Of a stretch of DNA of 10,915 nt, positions 1-7,213 are shown piece after piece. Location: the NCBI GenBank assembly GCA_030597965.1, contig JAUVQU010000070.1, positions 1-10,915 of the forward strand. Reading direction: 5' to 3'. Origin of the DNA: Cellvibrionaceae bacterium (GTDB taxonomy: Bacteria > Pseudomonadota > Gammaproteobacteria > Pseudomonadales > Cellvibrionaceae). Position numbers and translations under genes: made by a program. A model generated the notes under the pieces. The model searched no databases. It saw only the letters and a program-made list of their open reading frames with translations, and was not told where the DNA came from. Position 1 is the stretch's first letter. Every line of letters begins with the position of its first letter.

Positions 1-192
1 CAGGGATAACGAATAGCCAAGGCTCTTACTAGGCCCACATTTTAGACTCTGTAATTTTCGCTCGAATACCTTTCGCAAGGTATCGATTTAACAAAAAATA
101 ATGCCAGATGCCCTTATTAAGTAATTATGTAACAATGAATTGGACAGCAATAAACCGGCGTTCAAATCTAATAATCAAAACAGAAAAAAGCT
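1..192. other. Upstream intergenic leader of the TonB receptor gene
   Basis: No gene is supported here. A short open stretch ending in TAG at 30-32 could be the tail of an upstream gene, but too little is present to judge. The region contains a small hairpin (66-83) and an AT-rich stretch from about 87 to 135. I could not find a -35/-10 pair with good spacing: TTGGAC at 140-145 has only a poor -10 partner. A promoter for the receptor gene probably lies here but is not identified. Confidence 0.4.
66..83. repeat. Short inverted repeat (7-bp stem, 4-nt loop)
   Basis: ATACCTT (66-72) is perfectly complementary to AAGGTAT (77-83) around the loop TCGC. It lies about 110 bp upstream of the TonB receptor start. 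No T-run follows, so it is a poor intrinsic terminator. It could be a regulator-binding dyad or a leader hairpin; the sequence does not decide between them. Confidence 0.4.
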
Positions 193-2367
193 ATGAATCA
201 TTATTATTCGAAGACCATTATGTGTGCCCTGCCACTGCTGTTTGGATTTTCATCCATCAGCTCAGCCAGCGACATAACACAGGAGGCCCCAGAACTCTCT
301 GAAACACACTGGACAGCTGACATCCCTAAAGTGGTCTACGCCACCCGTCAAAAACAGGATGTCACCAGCGCGCCCTCTTCCGTCACGATCATCACTCGTG
401 ACATGATTGATGCATTAGGCGCACTGAATATCGCAGAAATAATGCGCCTGGCGCCTGGTTTTCAGGTGTTTTACTCCAACGGCTCAACATTTGGTGTCAC
501 CCCCCATGGATTCTCTGGACGTCACCCCAAAAGACTGGAGGTTAAGGTCAATGGGCGCTCGGTTTATCTGCCACAAACTTCATCAGTGGCATGGGAGACG
601 CTCGGTGTCCTGCCTGAAGATATCGACCATATCGAAGTCATACGGGGCTCCAATGTTCCAACCTATGGTTCCAATGCGGTTTTAGGCGCCATCAACATTG
701 TCACACACAGCCCCGTGCAGCAATCTGGCGGAACAGCGAGTATCACCAGAGGCAGTGTAAACACAGAAATAATTTCCGTTAGCCAGCAGCTGCAGACAGA
801 GCAATCTGACATTCTTGTGCGCGCAGCTCACAAAAAAAACACCGGCTTTCTATATGATGACAGCAGCAAACTGGACCACCTGGTTATCAGTGGTGTCCAT
901 ACACCAGGACTCTCTGACACACTGGAATTTGAGTTCGGTGCCAGTCGGGGCTATTTCGGCATTGGTGACGGGGATCATGGCGACGAGTTTGTTAATGAAT
1001 ATCGCCGCTCTACCTGGGTCAATGCCAATTGGCAGCACCTTGCCGACAAACAGCAATGGAAATTACACTTCTCTCACGCCGACTACCATTTTAACACCCC
1101 TGAAGATCTGGTTAAAATCTCCGAAAAATATGAAAAAGACCTTCGGGGAAAATTCCCTGAATCTGAACTTACCCCAGAGCAGAAAATCGCTAAACTTTTC
1201 CCAGGCCATGTAGATGAATACGTCCAGATAGATCCAAACAACGCCTCTACAGGTGATCGCCACTTTAATACGACTGAACTGGAAATTGAGCACCAAATTG
1301 AGCAAACGAATTGGCGCCATGTATGGGGTTTAGGCACTCGAATGGACAAGCTGGATGATCCCCTCCAGTTGGGAGGCAGCCTAGAGACTACGACCTACTA
1401 TGGCTTTGCCAACTCGGAATGGACTCCCACTGCCAAACTTGGCATTAACATGGGGCTAATGGCAGAGAAAAAAGATAGCCTCGATGTATCAACCCGTCTG
1501 GCAGCAAACTATCACTTCACTGAAGCCCAGCATATTCGCACCAGCATCACCCGCGCCTATCGTCAGCCTGCACTGCTTGAGTCGGATATGCTTAAGACGG
1601 TTCGATTTGCTAATGGCGACCTGATAGATCTGGTTGAACGTTCAGCCCCCAACGTTGAGTCCGTCAAAATTGACACTGTCGAATTAGGCTATATCGGCTA
1701 CTGGTTTGACGGTCAGCTCAGTGTTGATGCAAAAGTCTTTTATGAAAAACTCGACAATGAAATTGACTTTGTTAAAGCCCAGGTAACACAGTGCGATACC
1801 CCTATCGACCCAGTCCATGAAAAATTGGCTCAAGAGTATTGCCCTGATTTTTACGTGGACGGGCAGTACGGGGAATTGATAGACAGGAAGCAAAGGGTTT
1901 TAGTGCATGGCAATACCACCGCATGGCGCAATCATGGATTCGAACTACAATCTAAATGGAATATCGATAAGCACAGCTGGCTCCGGCTGCATTATGCCTA
2001 CCTGGAAGGAAGCGGTGGACGCGTGCGCAATCTTCACGAACGACCGTATATTGATGAGTTTACCAGCGGTGGCCAGTTACCTCGAAATTCAGGCGGCTTA
2101 CTGTACAGCTATAAATTAGACTCAGGCTATCGCTTCAGCGCCTACTGGGAGTACATCGACTTTATTAACTGGCAAAGTGGCACCCCGGTTGATTCCCATG
2201 ATCGCCTGGACATTACGATCAGCAAACAATGGAAAACGAGTAAAGGATTTACCGAGTTAAAAGTGACGGCACAGAATGTGCTTAATGACGAATACCTGGA
2301 ATTCCAGAAAAACAACGTCTTCGAGCGTCGTGCGTTTGCATCATTGACTTACCACTGGTCAGACTAG
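193..2367 (+). CDS. TonB-dependent outer-membrane receptor
   Basis: Outer-membrane gated channel that would import a scarce ligand using TonB/ExbBD energy; the ligand is not recognisable. Residues 1-25 form a signal peptide (Lys7, hydrophobic core, probable cleavage after SSA). A TonB-box-like stretch (VVYAT, about 47-51) follows, then a plug domain at about 56-175 with the typical elements APSSVTIIT, the IEVIRGSN segment, TYGSNAVLGAINIVT, and then a beta-barrel. The C-terminus has the usual QNVLNDEY motif and ends in an aromatic-rich beta signal followed by SD. The 724-residue length is normal for the family. Cys534 and Cys550 lie 15 residues apart, probably in one extracellular loop, and could form a disulfide. 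The ATG at 193 has only an A-rich, weak ribosome site, but it alone gives a complete signal peptide. A binding-protein-like gene and a hybrid kinase follow on the same strand, which suggests ligand-responsive regulation. Confidence 0.93.
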   Translation: MNHYYSKTIMCALPLLFGFSSISSASDITQEAPELSETHWTADIPKVVYATRQKQDVTSAPSSVTIITRDMIDALGALNIAEIMRLAPGFQVFYSNGSTFGVTPHGFSGRHPKRLEVKVNGRSVYLPQTSSVAWETLGVLPEDIDHIEVIRGSNVPTYGSNAVLGAINIVTHSPVQQSGGTASITRGSVNTEIISVSQQLQTEQSDILVRAAHKKNTGFLYDDSSKLDHLVISGVHTPGLSDTLEFEFGASRGYFGIGDGDHGDEFVNEYRRSTWVNANWQHLADKQQWKLHFSHADYHFNTPEDLVKISEKYEKDLRGKFPESELTPEQKIAKLFPGHVDEYVQIDPNNASTGDRHFNTTELEIEHQIEQTNWRHVWGLGTRMDKLDDPLQLGGSLETTTYYGFANSEWTPTAKLGINMGLMAEKKDSLDVSTRLAANYHFTEAQHIRTSITRAYRQPALLESDMLKTVRFANGDLIDLVERSAPNVESVKIDTVELGYIGYWFDGQLSVDAKVFYEKLDNEIDFVKAQVTQCDTPIDPVHEKLAQEYCPDFYVDGQYGELIDRKQRVLVHGNTTAWRNHGFELQSKWNIDKHSWLRLHYAYLEGSGGRVRNLHERPYIDEFTSGGQLPRNSGGLLYSYKLDSGYRFSAYWEYIDFINWQSGTPVDSHDRLDITISKQWKTSKGFTELKVTAQNVLNDEYLEFQKNNVFERRAFASLTYHWSD

Positions 2368-2384
2368 CTTAAGAAATGGATTAC

Positions 2385-2412
2385 AACTGATAGGTTTCAA
2401 CTAACAGGTTTC
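2385..2412 (+). repeat. Two tandem 14-bp imperfect repeats
   Basis: AACTGATAGGTTTC (2385-2398) is followed directly by AACTAACAGGTTTC (2399-2412), with 12 of 14 positions identical. A shorter degenerate third copy (ACTAAAGGG) follows. They fill the gap between the receptor and the binding-protein gene. They could be a binding site for a regulator or remnants of a small duplication. Confidence 0.5.
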
Positions 2413-2443
2413 CACTAAAGGGAATAGTGAAATCAAATTTGGG

Positions 2444-3454
2444 ATGAAGTTGTTCAGGGAGCTCAAAATTACATTATCGGCAATATTATTGCTGATAATG
2501 TTCCCCTGCACCCAAGTTAATGCCCAACTTAACCCCCAAAACCCCGACGCCAAACACCTGGAACAGGTCGATGTCATTCTGAGTGGAGACCAGTCCCTCT
2601 ATGACGACGCATTCAATCAGCTGAATAAACAACTGAGCCAGAACTTCAGCATCAACCGCTATTTACTTGAAGACTGGGAAAACAAACTGGCTGGCACCAG
2701 TCTTTTATCTATCCCCCCAAGCATCACCATTGCTTTAGGTACTTCCGCTACTCGGCTGCTACTAAAAAACCCGCCCAAGGGTGGTTTGCTCAGCCTTATG
2801 GTGCCATCCACCACGATGGAAAAAATACTACTAGAGCAGCCGGAGGCAAAAGAGCGAATACGCCTCAAAAAAATGTCCGCAGTGTATATTGATCAGCCCG
2901 CAAGTCGGCAAATTAACCTGATCCGTTTACTGACTCCCAACACCAAAAAACTGGGCACCCTTGCCGACAAGTCATCACAACCTTTAATAACAAAACTCGC
3001 CACTGCGGCAAATACCTGTGATATGAGTTTTGAACACCAGCAGATTACCGAAAAAGATAATCCCCTACTCATACTGCGCAAGTTATATCAGGAAATTGAT
3101 GTATTTCTTGCTGTGCCAGACCGATTTATATTCAACCGCTCCATAGCAAAATGGATGTTGCATCTAAGCATCAGAAATAAAAAACCCTTAATAGGGTTTT
3201 CAGAAGACTTTGTAAACGCTGGCGCAATGGCATCGCTCTACTCAACCTCAGCAGATATTACCCGCCAAGGAGCAGAGTGGGTGTACTTCTATGAGAAAAA
3301 CGGAACATTCCCAAAGCCAGCTTCTTTCCCTGACTACTTCTCCGTATCAATCAATCAAGACGTTATTAATACATTTGGGCTGAAGATAATGCCTGTAGCT
3401 GACATTGAAAAAGAACTTAAGCAGTTGGGAGAAACAGCATCGTGTTCAAAATAA
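2444..3454 (+). CDS. Periplasmic ABC-type substrate-binding-like protein (PF04392 family)
   Basis: Likely exported, two-lobed binding protein of the ABC_sub_bind (PF04392) group; the ligand is unknown. Residues 1-27 are a signal peptide (Lys2, Arg5, Lys8, hydrophobic core, cleavage after VNA). Cys22 is not in a lipobox because Pro precedes it, so a soluble periplasmic protein is more likely than a lipoprotein. Family-like segments are the first-lobe ITIALGTSATR, the central SAVYIDQPASRQINLIRLL with a following KLGTLAD, the DVFLAVPDRFIFNRS stretch, and KPLIGFSEDFVNAGAMASLYST near the end. The 336-residue length fits the family. No ABC permease or ATPase gene is adjacent. The neighbours are a TonB receptor and a sensor kinase, which suggests a sensing or ligand-relay role (inference). 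No good ribosome site precedes the ATG, but no other in-frame start preserves the signal peptide. Confidence 0.8.
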   Translation: MKLFRELKITLSAILLLIMFPCTQVNAQLNPQNPDAKHLEQVDVILSGDQSLYDDAFNQLNKQLSQNFSINRYLLEDWENKLAGTSLLSIPPSITIALGTSATRLLLKNPPKGGLLSLMVPSTTMEKILLEQPEAKERIRLKKMSAVYIDQPASRQINLIRLLTPNTKKLGTLADKSSQPLITKLATAANTCDMSFEHQQITEKDNPLLILRKLYQEIDVFLAVPDRFIFNRSIAKWMLHLSIRNKKPLIGFSEDFVNAGAMASLYSTSADITRQGAEWVYFYEKNGTFPKPASFPDYFSVSINQDVINTFGLKIMPVADIEKELKQLGETASCSK

Positions 3455-3535
3455 ACGAGCCACCCAAACACACTCTCAGCACGGATCGCTGGCAATTGAT
3501 TATTAGTGGCAAAAAGAGCCTGCAAACAGATACTT

Positions 3536-3551
3536 GGAGATATAAACAGTG
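3536..3551 (+). promoter_or_regulatory. Ribosome binding site that fixes a GTG start
   Basis: GGAG at 3536-3539 lies 9 nt before GTG at 3549-3551. This supports the GTG as the kinase start. The next in-frame ATG (residue 14) falls inside the first transmembrane helix and would remove its positively charged N-terminal flank. Confidence 0.65.
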
Positions 3552-5888
3552 AAGGGGATTCGTGCCCGCATCTTAATAGCGATTTTAATGCCGCTATTTA
3601 TTCTAGCCCTGCTATTAGCTGTGTATGTCGTCACCGTGCGAGTTGACGATGCGCGGGCTAATCTTGAAGCCAGAGGCTTAACCTTTGCCCAATATGTAGT
3701 TACGGCCAGCGAATTTAATCTTTTAATTGGTAATCATACAGAGCTTCAGGCATTTGCCGACACCCAGGTAAAGGCCACCAACCTGCTGAAGGCTATGGCA
3801 TTGGTAGACAAGCAGGGGAAAATAGTTGCTCAGTCAGGCGAGCCGTCTGAGCTTCTGGCACTAGAGCACTGCCTTGAGCGCCCCGCAAACTGTCAGGATG
3901 CGGCTAATCATCGATTTTTTTTCGATCAGCCAATTCTCTCAACAGGAATTTCTATAGCAGGTAACCCCGAGCTAAACCCATCCCAGACTTCCAATAACAC
4001 ACCAGATAATATCGGCAGGCTCATTTTTTTCTATGACTCGCAACCACTGGCAGATCTACAAACCAGCCTGCTCATCAATGGCTTAACACTAACAACCATA
4101 GCCGCACTGTTTGCCGCCATAATAGCCCTGTTATTCTCACACGGTTTAATCAGACCGATTGAACGCATGTCATCCGTCGTGAATGCAATCCAGGCGGGAG
4201 ACCTGTCTGCCCGAACCAAACCATCCAGCAGCGGTGAATTATTAGAGCTAGAGCACGGCATAAACACCATGGCTGAACAAGTACAACTGGCCAATGAAAA
4301 TCTACAATATGAAGTCGAGCAGGCGACTAAAGAGTTACTTCATACCCTGAAGGAATTACAGGAGAAAAATACGGCACTCGTAGCCGCCAGAGAACAAGCG
4401 GAAGAAGCCGGCCGCGCAAAAGATTTGTTCCTTGCCAAAATGAGCCACGAGTTACGTACACCTCTCACCTCAATCATCGGCTATTTGAGTCTGCTGGAGA
4501 AAACCACAGCTCCCGAGAAGCGAGAAGTTTATAGTAAAATTATTAACCAGGCCTCCAGTATGTTGCTGAGGACAATCGACGACATTCTGGATTATATAAG
4601 ACTCGAAAAAGGTGAAATCAGGCTCGAGTCTATTAACTTCGACCTTCCGTCCTGCCTCAGAAATGTGGCTGCACTGCAGGCACCGGTAGCCGAAAAAAAG
4701 CAACTGAAATTACAGTGTATTATTGAAAATTCCGTACCTAACTTTACCACCGGGGATCCTGCGCGCCTCGCTCAGATCGTCACTAACCTACTCAGTAACG
4801 CAATAAAATTTACTTCCCGGGGTTTTGTCGAATTACGCGCGAGCGCATTAGAAACGCAAGGTATTACCGAGCTAAAATTAACAGTAAAAGACTCCGGCAT
4901 AGGCGTCCCCAAAGAACAGCAAGCAAAGCTATTCCAACCTTTTGTGCAAGCAGAAGAAAGCATATCCCGCCGCTTTGGTGGCAGTGGTCTTGGCTTGTCA
5001 ATCATCCGTCATCTTGTTGATGTGATGGGAGGCAGTATCACTATGAATGGTGACACGGGTAAAGGGCTTGAGGTCACGGTAATCTTAAAACTCTCCCATT
5101 GCAGCCAATTAGAACCAGAACACAGCACCCTGCCAGAGAAGAGCATCGACTCGACGAAACAGGATAAAAAACGAGTACTTTTGGTCGAGGACGATGACCT
5201 TACCCGGGAGCTTTTACTCACGTGCCTGGAGGTAGAAAACTGTGTTGTCTCAGAAGCGGCCGATGCTTTTGTTGCGCTCAACATTGTTCGTAAAGATAAA
5301 GACTTTGACCTGGTACTAATGGATGTTCATTTACCGAAAATGGATGGCATTGCACTGGCAACACTCCTACATGAAAGAAATCCTCAGCTACCTATTTACG
5401 CTATAACAGCCAACGTAACAGGTACAGAGGAGCAAGAATTGAAATTGGCTGGTGTCAAACAGGTGCTGTACAAACCCCTCAGCACTGTAGTTTTACGGAA
5501 ACTACTCTCTTCCCCAGGTTCGGTTATAACGCCAATCACACTCACCACAGACATATCTAAACACAGTCTCAACCAAGGCGAGGCGGCTTCAGAATTAATT
5601 ATCCCCAGAGGTTTTGAAAGCAATGAAATTATTGTCGAATTCAAAAAGCTTTTAAATTTAGTAAAAGCAGGCCTAGAAAAGAAAGACTCAAAAACTACGC
5701 AGGATGCCAGCCATAAACTGCTGGGTGCTGCGCGTATGTTCAGTCGAGGCATTTTTGTTGAGACCATTGAAAAATTGGAAAGCAGTGCTCGAACAGGCAA
5801 CAAAATAACAACTAAACATTATCTACACCAAGCAGATCTGGCATTATCCAAGCTTATCGAATCTAATAAGGAAATCGATGAAACGTAA
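3549..5888 (+). CDS. Hybrid sensor histidine kinase with receiver and Hpt domains (BarA/ArcB-like layout)
   Basis: Inner-membrane phosphorelay kinase. Domain order: TM helix about 8-30, periplasmic sensor region about 31-175, TM helix about 176-197, HAMP about 198-250, a charged coiled coil to about 295, HisKA with phospho-acceptor His300 (KMSHELRTPL), HATPase with N box (TNLLSNAIKF), G1 (DSGIGVP) and G2 (GGSGLGLSI), receiver about 541-655 with acidic residues Glu547/Asp548/Asp549, phospho-acceptor Asp592 (MDVHLPKMDG) and Lys642, and a C-terminal Hpt with His722 (HKLLGAARMF). All phosphotransfer residues are present, so the relay His300 to Asp592 to His722 should work. The final Hpt implies a separate response regulator, and none is in this window. 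The gene starts with GTG. The two upstream genes encode a TonB receptor and a binding protein, so the periplasmic region may read the loaded binding protein (inference). 779 residues. Confidence 0.94.
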   Translation: MKGIRARILIAILMPLFILALLLAVYVVTVRVDDARANLEARGLTFAQYVVTASEFNLLIGNHTELQAFADTQVKATNLLKAMALVDKQGKIVAQSGEPSELLALEHCLERPANCQDAANHRFFFDQPILSTGISIAGNPELNPSQTSNNTPDNIGRLIFFYDSQPLADLQTSLLINGLTLTTIAALFAAIIALLFSHGLIRPIERMSSVVNAIQAGDLSARTKPSSSGELLELEHGINTMAEQVQLANENLQYEVEQATKELLHTLKELQEKNTALVAAREQAEEAGRAKDLFLAKMSHELRTPLTSIIGYLSLLEKTTAPEKREVYSKIINQASSMLLRTIDDILDYIRLEKGEIRLESINFDLPSCLRNVAALQAPVAEKKQLKLQCIIENSVPNFTTGDPARLAQIVTNLLSNAIKFTSRGFVELRASALETQGITELKLTVKDSGIGVPKEQQAKLFQPFVQAEESISRRFGGSGLGLSIIRHLVDVMGGSITMNGDTGKGLEVTVILKLSHCSQLEPEHSTLPEKSIDSTKQDKKRVLLVEDDDLTRELLLTCLEVENCVVSEAADAFVALNIVRKDKDFDLVLMDVHLPKMDGIALATLLHERNPQLPIYAITANVTGTEEQELKLAGVKQVLYKPLSTVVLRKLLSSPGSVITPITLTTDISKHSLNQGEAASELIIPRGFESNEIIVEFKKLLNLVKAGLEKKDSKTTQDASHKLLGAARMFSRGIFVETIEKLESSARTGNKITTKHYLHQADLALSKLIESNKEIDET

Positions 5889-5938
5889 GCACTAACACCA
5901 AAACCAAGCCTAAAAAAAACTTTGATGAATCCACAGTA

Positions 5939-6610
5939 ATGACAGCAACAAAAAATCTTCTAAAAGCAGAGCGTGTTGAATACATCCTTAACACGCTGCA
6001 AAATCTTTACCCTGAGCCGCCTATCCCGCTGGATCATAAAGATACCTATACGCTATTAGTGGCAGTGCTTCTCTCTGCACAATGCACCGATGAGCGCGTC
6101 AACCAAATCACCCCTAAACTCTGGGCATTGGCCGATAACCCATTCGATATGGCCCGGCAAAGCGTCGAAGAAATTAAAGCCATCATTCGTCCCTGTGGGT
6201 TATCACCACAAAAATCGAAAGCCATCAAAATTCTCTCCGAAATGCTGGTGGAGAAATACGACGGTGAAGTCCCCGCCGACATGGCCAAACTAGAAGAACT
6301 ACCGGGCGTAGGCCACAAAACCGCCAGTGTGGTCATGAGCCAGGCCTTTGGCGTACCCGCCTTTGCTGTCGATACCCACATCCACCGCTTGGCCCAGCGC
6401 TGGGGACTGACCAACGGCAAGAACGTCGTAAAAACAGAAAAAGACCTGATGCGCCTGTTTCCCAAAGAAACCTGGAACGATCTGCACCTACAAATCATCT
6501 ACTACGGGCGTGAATACTGTTCCGCCAGGGGCTGTGATGGTACCGTCTGTGAGATATGCAGTACCTGCTATCCGGCACGAAAGCATCCCAAGAAAGTTCA
6601 TAAACCGTAG
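5939..6610 (+). CDS. nth: Endonuclease III (DNA glycosylase/AP lyase)
   Basis: Base-excision-repair enzyme that removes oxidised pyrimidines and cleaves at abasic sites. The helix-hairpin-helix ELPGVGHKTA carries catalytic Lys127, and VDTHIHR carries catalytic Asp145; the 18-residue spacing matches E. coli Lys120/Asp138. The N-terminal LLSAQCTDERVN motif is also typical. The C-terminus holds five cysteines, C194-x4-C199-x4-C204-x2-C207-x2-C210. This is not the textbook C-x6-C-x2-C-x5-C spacing of the [4Fe-4S] cluster loop, so which four bind iron is unclear. The length is 223 residues against about 211 in E. coli. No clear ribosome site precedes the ATG. The upstream frame stays open for 19 codons (5882-5938) but has no ATG, GTG or TTG. 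The stop codon TAG lies within the left end of a palindromic repeat. Confidence 0.95.
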   Translation: MTATKNLLKAERVEYILNTLQNLYPEPPIPLDHKDTYTLLVAVLLSAQCTDERVNQITPKLWALADNPFDMARQSVEEIKAIIRPCGLSPQKSKAIKILSEMLVEKYDGEVPADMAKLEELPGVGHKTASVVMSQAFGVPAFAVDTHIHRLAQRWGLTNGKNVVKTEKDLMRLFPKETWNDLHLQIIYYGREYCSARGCDGTVCEICSTCYPARKHPKKVHKP

Positions 6611-6740
6611 GAGCTAGCCTCAAGATGAATTTCTACGCAGCAGGAAGAGAGGGCACCCTGGGGTGAGCTGGCGAAAAACTTACCAACGGTTCGGTGCGCC
6701 TGCATGGCACCAAAGTAGGCCCTCTTAATGGAGCTCCCAC
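6607..6740. repeat. REP/MITE-like palindromic intergenic element
   Basis: The outer ends are inverted: GTAGGAGCT (6607-6615) against AGCTCCCAC (6732-6740), matching 8 of 9 when reverse-complemented. The GTRGGAGC core resembles the conserved head of Pseudomonas REP sequences (from memory of that family). Inside, GAGGGC (6649-6654) pairs with GCCCTC (6719-6724), extendable to about 8 bp. Smaller hairpins lie within: CACC (6654-6657) with GGTG (6662-6665), and GGTGC (6693-6697) with GCACC (6707-6711). Together they allow a branched, cloverleaf-like fold. There are no transposase genes and no T-run terminator. The nth stop codon (6608-6610) is part of the left end. It could be a non-autonomous mobile repeat or a structured RNA. 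Confidence 0.5.
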
Positions 6741-6824
6741 AGGATGTCCGCCAAATTTATTCGACCCTGCCCTTCTGATTTTGGTATCCTTGCCCGCCTT
6801 AAATAAACCCGAACGGAAAGATCC

Positions 6825-7175
6825 ATGAGCAATATCACTCTTTACGGCATCAGCAACTGCGATACCGTCAAAAAAGCCCGTACATGGCTCGACACCCAAG
6901 GGGCAAACTATACTTTCCACGACTTTCGTAAAGACGGCATCACCGAAGCCGATATCAAAACGTGGGTGGATGCCCTCGGCTGGGAAGGCCTGATCAACAA
7001 ACGCAGTACCACATGGAAGCAATTGGATGACGCCATCAAAGCAGAATTAAGCGACAACACCATTATTCCGATATTGCTTAAGAGCCCCACACTGATCAAA
7101 CGCCCATTACTCGCGCAAAATGGCGAATACAGCGTAGGATTTAAAGCCGCTGACTATGAAAAGCGCTTTGCTTAA
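6825..7175 (+). CDS. yffB: ArsC-family (YffB/Spx-like) reductase-fold protein
   Basis: Small cytoplasmic thioredoxin-fold protein of the ArsC/Spx superfamily, 116 residues. The N-terminal YGISNCDTVKKARTWL motif carries the single conserved Cys12, and LIKRPLL near residue 90 is the family's second signature. YffB-type members are often labelled arsenate reductase, but many have no proven arsenate activity; a glutathione-dependent thiol role has been suggested for the family. A purine-rich ribosome site (GGAAAG, 6815-6820) precedes the ATG by 4 nt. The gene lies 35 nt upstream of dapD on the same strand, so the two are probably co-transcribed. In E. coli the homologue is next to dapE, so the link to DAP genes recurs. 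Confidence 0.88.
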   Translation: MSNITLYGISNCDTVKKARTWLDTQGANYTFHDFRKDGITEADIKTWVDALGWEGLINKRSTTWKQLDDAIKAELSDNTIIPILLKSPTLIKRPLLAQNGEYSVGFKAADYEKRFA

Positions 7176-7199
7176 TCGACCCATTACATTTGTTTTTAC

Positions 7200-7213
7200 A
7201 GGATTTCACTATG
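7200..7213 (+). promoter_or_regulatory. Ribosome binding site supporting the ATG start of dapD
   Basis: AGGA (7200-7203) lies 7 nt before ATG (7211-7213). This start gives the 344-residue form and the family's usual MTTLYSLA-type N-terminus. A TTG at 7190 would add seven residues and place the ribosome site inside the gene. Confidence 0.7.

Noticed and set aside
66..83. Intrinsic terminator of an upstream gene
   Set aside because: The 7-bp stem is AT-rich and lacks a following T-run.
108..302. 64-codon + strand frame overlapping the receptor start
   Set aside because: Overlaps the receptor signal-peptide region in another frame, with no ribosome site and no protein features.
5396..5803. 135-codon open frame on the minus strand
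   Set aside because: Antisense to the receiver and Hpt domains of the hybrid kinase, with low-complexity Ser-rich translation.
6633..7022. 129-codon open frame on the minus strand over the nth-yffB gap
   Set aside because: It runs antisense through the well-supported yffB-like gene and the palindromic element; the open frame is explained by GC-rich repeat sequence.
7190..7210. TTG start seven codons upstream for dapD
   Set aside because: The ribosome site AGGA at 7200-7203 fits ATG 7211, and the family length of 344 residues agrees with that start.
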